From contig CM060947.1 of assembly GCA_030765055.1 (NCBI GenBank), positions 266,309,992 through 266,373,991 on the forward strand: a stretch of DNA of 64,000 nucleotides. The letters are read 5' to 3'. How positions within the stretch are numbered: the stretch's first letter is position 1; each line of letters starts with the position of its first letter. Position numbers and translations under genes: made by a program. The notes under the pieces are model-generated. The model had not been told where the DNA came from, made no database searches, and worked only from the letters and a program-made list of their open reading frames with translations. Below are positions 55,835-64,000 of this stretch, piece by piece. This DNA is from Mantis religiosa. Taxonomy: Eukaryota; Arthropoda; Insecta; Mantodea; Mantidae.

Positions 55835-56900
55835 AAGCTGTAAATAGTAAAATTTTGGAATATGCACAATAGTCCAATGTTAATCTACTGCAAAGTGGAG
55901 ATCTCCCCCGATACTGAGAATGAGGATTCACAGATAGAAAATACTGTGCCAAGACTTTCGCCAGCCAACATGAAAGGGTAATAGAAATTGAAGATCAAGT
56001 TATTCGGGGGATGTAATTATGTTAACGAAACGGAAAAAAAAGTGGTTGTACAACTGTACAAAGGTGGACTACAGGAGTTTAAGTACGGCTGCGAGAACCC
56101 ACTGTGTACCACTTTTCAAGCTGGTGACCTATAAACGTAAATATAAACTCGAAAAGCCAGTGTTGGGAACTAGGTGCACAAGTTTGGATGAAATCAGTTG
56201 TACGTCAGACTAGGAACATAATTCCTGGCAATGTCACATTGTAGCGGTCAGGTTGGCTGTCCTGGAATCAAATGATATATGAACTCTGGACCATGTTCGG
56301 ACAAGATTCCCCTTTGAAAACATCACGTTGTCATCCAACGTGGAGGTAATTGCCGCTAATGAAGTAATATTTGTGCGTTGAATTAGTTTTCATCCCTTTG
56401 TGACTTGTCACCCCCATCTCAGGGGTAGTACGTCGAGAACGCTGACAGCTCTTGAAGATAATTAAGCCTTGTTAACATCAGAGGGTTGTGACATCCGAAA
56501 GGTGAAACAAATGGCCGTGCTGTGTGACAGTTGAAAGTTCTGTTCTCGCCCACTTTTTATTCGCTAAATTATGCTCCACATAATTAGAGAGGCACTTCTG
56601 CTTGACAAAGATATAATAAACTGAGTGAAATGTGCAAGTAAAAGCTTTGGGATTAGTTCTGTAGGGTAATAAAGTGCAGCTTTTGTGGTTCTGTGTACAC
56701 AGAACGCAGCTGTTTATGTTGGTATTGACAAATGTAACCCCTCCCTCTGCCTGTCTGACCCCCACCATCACAGTTGTATTTATTTACTCTATGGTGGTGA
56801 ATTATCTACTCATAATATTAATACTTTTATAAACAAATAATATGATGTACACAAATAAATAAAATAAATAATGAAAACAATACAAATCATCTAATATCAA
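55835..56900. other. No gene recognised
   Basis: About 1 kb. Short frames only; no repeat in common with the rest of the window seen. Confidence 0.4.
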
Positions 56901-56904
56901 TATA

Positions 56905-57795
56905 CGAGGGCTGTGCAAAACATGAATGATCATCATTTTAAAGGCCATAATTTTTCGCACTAAAATTAAAACTTATTAAATTTTTTAGCTTAATCTGTGA
57001 ACAAACACGCCGTAGTAGTTTCATTGTTGGTACTCCTGGGTCCCGCTGTGAGAACCACTCAAGTTCACACATGCTCAGTATCGCTGACAGCTGCAATGGA
57101 GGTAACACGGGAGAAACAATATGCGACTGTGAAATTCTGATTTCCTCTGAACAAATCTTCAGTTGAGGTCTATGCCCGCCTCGGTAACGAAGATGGTAGC
57201 GTGTCTGCCTCACGTTGAAGAGCTCGTGAGTTCAAATCTCGGTCAGGGTGAGTTACCTGGATAAGATTTTCCAAGCTAACTCTCTTTTGTCGGGTAACTC
57301 TAAGCTCCATGGAACCTGGACCAATTTGAGCATCATTTCACCAAATTCATTCATCCAATTCATTCACATAACGTTGGAGGATGTAAATTACAGAAAAAAG
57401 AAAGATGAGGCCTATACAATGTTACAGGAGGCCTATGGAGAGTCTGTTCTTCCCTACAGCACAGCTCGAAGGTGGTTTAAAATGTTTAAAGAGGGGAGAT
57501 AATCAATTTCAAAGGAAGGTGGACACGGTGCTCCAGTTACTGCTCTTACGGAAGAAAACATCAACACTGCTGCTGCCATTGTGAGAGAGGATCGACGAAT
57601 TACCTTAAGATCACTTTCTGAAATACTGAACATTTCACTGGGTGCCACCCACACGTTGGTGACAGAAACATTACACATGAGACGTGTTTGTGTGAGATGG
57701 GTTCCAAGACTGTTGATTCCCGAACAAAATGACATTCGCATGCAGGACTGCATGCTAAGTTGGCGGGGTGAGCTTCAATTGTTTAATTCGATATA
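56905..57795 (+). pseudogene. mariner transposase pseudogene (N-terminal half) with internal SINE
   Basis: TA then cgagggctgtgcaaaacatg (terminal repeat) at 56905. The coding part starts at about 57096 (MEVTREKQYATVKF), is interrupted by SINE V at 57174-57405, and continues MLQEAYGESVLPYSTARRWF, a stop, then VREDRRITLRSLSEILNISL and CVRWVPRLL. This covers both helix-turn-helix motifs and the WVPRLL linker; the DDE domain is missing after about 57795. It is a third or fourth distinct mariner family of this window. Confidence 0.82.
57174..57405 (+). mobile_element. SINE family V (copy 6) inside mariner
   Basis: Head gcccgcctcggtaacgaaga, gtctgcctcacgttgaagag, B-box gagttcaaatctcgg, and end aacgttggaggatgtaaatt. 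Flanked by tgaggtctat (57164-57173) and tgaggcctat (57406-57415), one mismatch. Confidence 0.92.
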
Positions 57796-58618
57796 GCCCT
57801 GGATGAGAGGAAATACTTATAAGTCTATCAACGGGGGCCATAAAATCTGTTTATAAAGCCATAAATTAAACACAGAAACACGTATACTGCAGTGCATGAC
57901 GGAGCACGAATTGGAAAGCAGTTCTGGTAAAGACTTAAGCGTTTAGTCCAAGAACGTGCTCTATTCGTTGCATGGGGATTATACATTTTTATTGATATAA
58001 GAGTCTTTCCCCTATACGGTTTCAGGGAACGATGCGCAAATACGAGGTGAAGCATCCCCCTTTTAGAGCCCGGATATGCCACTTTCAGTTGAGAGGTAAA
58101 TTGCCCTAGCGGCGAGCTGTTGTTGCTTCCCTATGCAAGCAATGGCGATAAAAATACAGCTAATAGAGAGAAACCTCTTCTATTATGAGCTATTTAAGTT
58201 AGTTGTCATTAGATGTTATATTTACAAGGGGCTATCTAAAAGTTATCACAAATATTTCTTTAAAAAGCAGAATTTTCTGCCAAAATTGGATAAGAACCCT
58301 GAAACATGGCAAAGAACGTGGGGATTCAAAATCATGATAAAGCGATGACAATTGACTAACGTAGGCGCGTTCTTCTTTTATTTAAGATAAAATATATGAA
58401 TGCGCATTACGACATATTTATATTAGCGGTAAATTAAATGTGAAACGGTGGATGCTCTAATAATACATGATTCTGTATTTTTGCAAAAGGACCTCCGACT
58501 TCTTAACCCGTCGGAATGAAACAGTTCAACAGCAAGGGTAATTATTCATTACCTTTCGTCGGCTGTGTAATGCCACATCAGTAAACAAATATTAAACATA
58601 GATCATGGAGATATTCTT
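57796..58618. other. No gene recognised
   Basis: AT-rich flank between the mariner and the SINE-derived array; no motif seen. Confidence 0.4.
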
Positions 58619-58624
58619 CCTATA

Positions 58625-61600
58625 ACGAGGTAGTAGGGTAATTGCCTAAAATTTAAAAGGCCTCGACTTTGAATCTCGTTAATGATGTTAAGGTGTTTTC
58701 GAAAGTTTCCCTTACTCTCAAATATAAATATCTGGCAACTCTAATCTCTAAGTACCCTGTAATTATTTGAACATCATTTCATTCATCGTCCGATATGACT
58801 TAACGCTGGAGGTTTCCTCTTATCCTGAAAGATGAATGTCTGGTAACTCTAAGCTCTATGTACCCTGTAATTATTTGAACATCATTTCATTCATCGTCCG
58901 ATATGACTTAACGTTGGAGGTTTTCTCTTATCCTGAAAGATGAATGTCTGGTAACTCTAAGCTCTATGTACCCTGTAATTACTTCAACATCATTTCATTC
59001 ATCGTCCGATATGACTTAACGCTGGAGGTTTTCTCTTATCCTGAAAGATGAATGTCTGGTAACTCTAAGCTCTATGTACCCTGTAATTACTTCAACATCA
59101 TTTCATTCATCGTCCGATATGACTTAACGTTGGAGGTTTTCTCTTATCCTGAAAGATGAATGTCTGGTAACTCTAAGCTCTATGTATCCTGTACTCATTT
59201 GAACATCATTTCATTCATCGTCCGATATGACTTAACGTTGGAGGTTTTCTCTTATCCTGAAAGATGAATGTCTGGTAACTCTAAGCTCTATGTACCCTGT
59301 AATTACTTCAACATCATTTCATACATCGTCCGATATGACTTAACGTTGGAGGTTTTCTCTTATCCTGAAAGATGAATGTCTGGTAACTCTAAGCTCTATG
59401 TATCCTGTACTCATTTGAACATCATTTCATTCATCGTCCGATATGACTTAACGTTGGAGGTTTTCTCTTATCCTGAAAGATGAATGTCTGGTAACTCTAA
59501 GCTCTATGTGCCCTGTACTCATTTGAACATCATTTCTTTCATCGTCCGATATGACTTAACGTTGGAGGTTTTCTCTTATCCTGAAAGATGAATGTCTGGT
59601 AACTCTAAGCTCTATGTGCCCTGTACTCATTTGAACATCATTTCTTTCATCGTCTGATATGACTTAACGTTGGAGGTTTTCTCTTATCCTGGAAGATGAC
59701 TGTCTGGCAACTCTAAGCTCTATGGACCCTGTGCTCTTTTGAATTTACTTTCATTCATCGTCCGATATGACAACGCTGGAGGTTTTCTTTTATACTGAAA
59801 GACGATTGTCTGATAACTCTAAGCTCTATGTCCCCTGTACTCATTTGAACATCATTTCTTTCATCGTCCGATATGACATAACGTTGGAGGTTTTCTCTTA
59901 TCCTGAAAGATGAATATCTGGAAACTTTAAGCTCTATGTACCCTGTACTCATTTGAACAACATTTCGTTCATCGTCCGATATGACTTAACGTTGGAGGTT
60001 TCCTCTTATCCTGAAAGATGACTGTCTGGCAACTCTAAGCTCTATGGACCCTGTGCTCTTTTGAATTTACTTTCATTCATCGTCCGATATGACTTAACGT
60101 TGGAGGTTTTCTCTTATCCTGAAAGATGAATGTCTGGTAACTCTAAGCTCTATGTACCCTGTAATTATTTGAACACCATTTCATTCATCGTTAGATATGA
60201 CTTAACGTTGGAGGTTTTCTCTTATCCTGAAAGTTGAATGTCTGGTAACTCTAAGCTCTATGTACCCTGTACTCATTTGAACATCATTTCATACATCGTC
60301 CGATATGACATAACGTTGGAGGTTTTCTCTTATCCTGAAAGATGAATGTCTGGTAACTCTAAGCTCTATGTACCCTGTACTCATTTGAACATCATTTCAT
60401 TCATCGTCCGATATGACTTAACGTTGGAGGTTTTCTCTTATCCTGAAAGATGAATGTCTGGTAACTCTAAGCTCTATGTACCCTGTACTCATTTGAACAT
60501 CATTTCATTCATCGTCCGATATGACTTAACGTTGGAGGTTTTCTCTTATCCTGAAAGATGAATGTTTGGTAACTCTAAGCTCTATGTACCCTGTACTCAT
60601 TTGAACATCATTTCATTCATCGTCCGATATGACTTAACGTTGGAGGTTTTCTCTTATCCTGAAAGATGAATGTCTGGTAACTCTAAGCTCTATGTACCCT
60701 GTACTCATTTGAACATCATTTCTTTCATCGTCCGATATGACATAACGTTGGAGGTTTTCTCTTATCCTGAAAGATGAATATCTGGAAACTTTAAGCTCTA
60801 TGTACCCTGTACTCATTTGAACAACATTTCGTTCATCGTCCGATATGACTTAACGTTGGAGGTTTTCTATTATCCTGAAAGATGAATATCTGGAAACTTT
60901 AAGCTCTATGTACCCTGTACTCATTTGAACAACATTTCGTTCATCGTCCGATATGACTTAACGTTGGAGGTTTCCTCTTATCCTGAAAGATGACTGTCTG
61001 GCAACTCTAAGCTCTATGGACCCTGTGCTCTTTTGAATTTACTTTCATTCATCGTCCGATATGACTTAACGTTGGAGGTTTTCTCTTATCCTGAAAGATG
61101 AATGTCTGGTAACTCTAAGCTCTATGTACCCTGTAATTATTTGAACACCATTTCATTCATCGTCCGATATGACTTAACGTTGGAGGTTTTCTCTTATCCT
61201 GAAAGTTGAATGTCTGGTAACTCTAAGCTCTATGTACCCTGTACTCATTTGAACATCATTTCATTCATCGTCCGAAATGACATAACGTTGGAGGTTTTCT
61301 CTTATCCTGAAAGATGAATGTCTGGTAACTCTAAGCTCTATGTACCCTGTACTCATTTGAACATCATTTCATTCATCGTCCGATATGACTTAACGTTGGA
61401 GGTTTTCTCTTATCCTGAAAGATGAATGTCTGGTAACTCTAAGCTCTATGTACTCTGTACTCATTTGAACATCATTTCATTCATCGTCCGATATGACTTA
61501 ACGTTGGAGGTTTTCTCTTATCCTGAAAGATGAATGTCTGGTAACTCTAAGCTCTATGTACCCTGTACTCATTTGAACATCATTTCATTCATCGTCCGAT

Positions 61601-62800
61601 ATGACTTAATGTTGGAGGTTTTCTCTTATCCTGAAAGATGAATGTTTGGTAACTCTAAGCTCTATGTACCCTGTACTCATTTGAACATCATTTCATTCAT
61701 CGTCCGATATGACTTAACGTTGGAGGTTTTCTCTTATCCTGAAAGATGAATGTCTGGTAACTCTAAGCTCTATGTACCCTGTACTCATTTGAACATCATT
61801 TCTTTCATCGTCCGATATGACATAACGTTGGAGGTTTTCTCTTATCCTGAAAGATGAATATCTGGAAACTTTAAGCTCTAAGTACCCTGTACTCATTTGA
61901 ACAACATTTCGTTCATCGTCCGATATGACTTAACGTTAGAGGTTTCCTCTTATCCTGAAAGATGACTGTCTGGCAACTCTAAGCTCTATGGACCCTGTGT
62001 TCTTTTGAATTTACTTTCATTCATCGTCCGATATGACAACGCTGGAGGTTTTCTTTTATACTGAAAGATGATTGTCTGATAACTCTAAGCTCTATGTACC
62101 CTGTACTCATTTGTACAACATTTCATTCACTGACCGACATGACTTAACGTTGGAGGTTTTCTCTTATCCTGAAAGATGAATGTCTGGTAACTCTAAGCTC
62201 TATGTACCCTGTACTTATTTGAACATCATTTCATTCATCGTCCGATATGACATAACGTTGGAGGTTTTCTCTTATCCTGAAAGATGAATGTATGGTAACT
62301 CTAAGCTCTATGTACCCTGTACTTATTTGAACATCATTTCATTCATCGTCCGACATGACTTAACGTTGGAGGTTTTCTCTTATCCTGAAAGATGAATGTC
62401 TGGTAACTCTAAGCTCTATGTACCCTGTACTCATTTGTACATCATTTCATTCACCGACCGACATGACTTAACGTTGGAGGTTTTCTCTTATCCTGAAAGA
62501 TGAATGTCTGGTAACTCTAAGCTCTATGTACCCTGTACTTATTTGAACATCATTTCATTCATCGTCCGATATGACATAACGTTGGAGGTTTTCTCTTATC
62601 CTGACAGATGAATGTCTGGTAACTCTAAGCTCTATTTACCCTGTATTCATTTGTGCATCATTTCAGTCATTGACCTATATGACTTAACGTTGGAGGTTTT
62701 CCCTTATTGTGGAAGATAAACGTGTGGTAACTCTAAGCTCTAAGTGCCCTGAACTCATCTGAGCATTATTTAATTAATGGTTTGATGTGACGTAAGGTTT
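58625..62800 (+). repeat. SINE V with about 38 tandem copies of its 108-bp body
   Basis: A decayed SINE head (cgaggtagtagggtaattgc, gcctcgactttgaatctcg, taaggtgttttcgaaagttt) leads in register into the first unit at about 58705. Units of 108 bp then continue to about 62790. Marked variants (ttgaatttactttcattcat; gaatatctggaaactttaag) recur about 972-1080 bp apart (for example at about 60061, 61035 and 62005), a higher-order repeat of 9-10 units. Short open frames across it are by-products. Confidence 0.94.
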
Positions 62801-63481
62801 GAAGGGCTGTAAGCCTTTCAATAGGCAGATACCAATATTATTTGGAATTGTTACATAACTGCTCAAAATAATATAGAATAAGCAAGTATTTGTAACAATA
62901 GCTTTAGAAGAGTATGTAGAAAAAGTCATGCGACTATACCGCATCATATATGTAAATAAAAAAATTGTCAAAACACTGATTCTATTGAAATATTTCGCCC
63001 TTACTTCCCTCCGTGCTTTTAGCCGATCTCCTATTGAGAGGAACAAGTAGTAGAAAGGCAACAAACATCTGAATGTAGCACAGTTATTTGGGATGTTTAA
63101 TGATTCAGTCTATTTCCCTACAGACGTCCGTAACTATTGATTACAGGGTAATACTTCCTCACTCAAGTATGTTCTAACACGCACATTGTTATTCTTGGGT
63201 GCCCCGAATGCGAATCTGTCAGGAATCATACAAACAGAGCCGCACGTGGCATTGTTACAATGTGGTATGAAACAAAAGCAAATGATATCATAAGATTAGA
63301 CATAAGGAGTGATTTTCTTTGCAAAATGTATGCGAAAATCTCATTTAAAATATAACTAAAGCCAGAAGATGCAGAGCTTATTTTTAAAATTAATTAATCA
63401 AGAAAAAATGATACAATGAATTCATTTTTCCTAAAATATTTAAGCAGTAGGCTTCATTTTTACCACATATATTTTCAACAG
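62801..63481. other. No gene recognised
   Basis: AT-rich, no coding frame recognised. Confidence 0.4.
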
Positions 63482-63483
63482 TA

Positions 63484-64000
63484 CGAGGGTGATCTGAAAA
63501 GTGTCTGACCTCAACATGAAGAAGACAGCAATTGTAAACAAAAGATAGTGAATTTCGTTGCTCATCTGTTGACAGTTACTCGCCAAAGTTTCAGCCATTT
63601 TGGACGTTCAGTTGTTAAGTAATAGTCGTTTGAGTGAGTTGGTGTGAGTTCTTTTATGAAAAAGAACAAAATCGAGTATTGAGCTGTCATTAAATATTTG
63701 TTTTTGAAAGGCAACACGCCTACGTAAATCAAAGATGAGTTGGATTCTGTGTATGGGGACTCTACACCATCATTTACCACAGTGAAATTTTGGAAAGCTG
63801 AATTTAGACGTAGCCGTAAGAGCTTGGGAAGCAATGAACGTTCAGGACGCCCAAAAAGTGCAATTACTGATAAAAATCTCGCCAAAGTTCACCAAATGGT
63901 GCTACATGACTGCCGAATTAAAGTGTGGGAGGTAGAAGATACTATGAACATGTCTTTTTCATGACAAAAGAACGTGATTGTCACATAGTAAATCAGCATT
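63484..64000 (+). pseudogene. mariner transposase pseudogene, cut by window edge
   Basis: TA then cgagggtgatctgaaaagtg (terminal repeat) at 63484, with the same leader as the fragment at 11385-11571. The coding part begins near 63670 with KIEY and a stop, VIKYLFLKGNTPT, a stop, IKDELDSVYGDSTPSFTTVK, FWKAEFRRSRKSLGSNERSG, VHQMVLHDCRIKVWEVEDTM. It is close to the family at 14490 and 48990. Two early stops make it inactive. The catalytic half would lie beyond the window. Confidence 0.85.

Overview
The window looks like repeat-rich heterochromatin or intergenic DNA from an insect. I infer a cockroach (Blattodea, perhaps Periplaneta) because its tRNA-derived SINEs, its many decayed mariner copies and its Jockey, R1, I and RTE LINEs resemble what I remember from cockroach genomes. 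That is recognition from memory, not a database result. I found no convincing host gene. Almost every readable open frame belongs to a broken transposable element (TE), and the DNA between elements is AT-rich and featureless.

Layout. 1-2.65 kb: a SINE copy, a Penelope-like scrap, and a four-layer nest (a mariner with one SINE in its 5' end, a second SINE in its coding region, and a GC-rich retroposon inside that SINE's TG-repeat tail). 2.95-5.5 kb: a second copy of the GC-rich retroposon (here 'family G'), split by an unknown 1-kb insert and a DDE transposon. 6.06-8.5 kb: an RTE-type LINE split by a hAT element. 10-16.3 kb: a Jockey LINE, mariner pieces, a deleted IS630/Tc1-like transposase, and a mariner (14.49-16.3 kb) holding a SINE and an 85-bp tandem repeat. 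17.2-17.6 kb: a small SINE-derived array. 19.8-26.7 kb: two Jockey LINEs, SINEs, family G and an I-clade LINE with RNase H. 28.4-34.8 kb: an R1-clade LINE, family G, a rearranged Jockey fragment, and CR1-like and DDE scraps. 35-41.9 kb: a mariner inflated by about 52 copies of a 127-bp unit. 42.5-44.8 kb: family G, tRNA-like repeats and a mellifera-type mariner. 45-48.2 kb: a pair of LTR-like direct repeats and a Mutator-like transposon. 49-51.4 kb: another mariner with about 14 copies of the 85-bp unit. 52.9-53.9 and 58.6-62.8 kb: 108-bp arrays made from the SINE body. 54-55.8 kb: a LINE 3' end that is itself tandemly amplified. 56.9-57.8 and 63.5-64 kb: two more mariners.

The main result is a repeated pattern. 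Four unrelated kinds of element (mariner N-terminal coding DNA, mariner C-terminal coding DNA, SINE body, LINE 3' end) have each grown internal tandem arrays. For the SINEs and the mariners the parent element still brackets the array, so the origin of each satellite can be read directly. No set of genes works together here. What the window documents is TE insertion, nesting, decay and conversion into satellite DNA.
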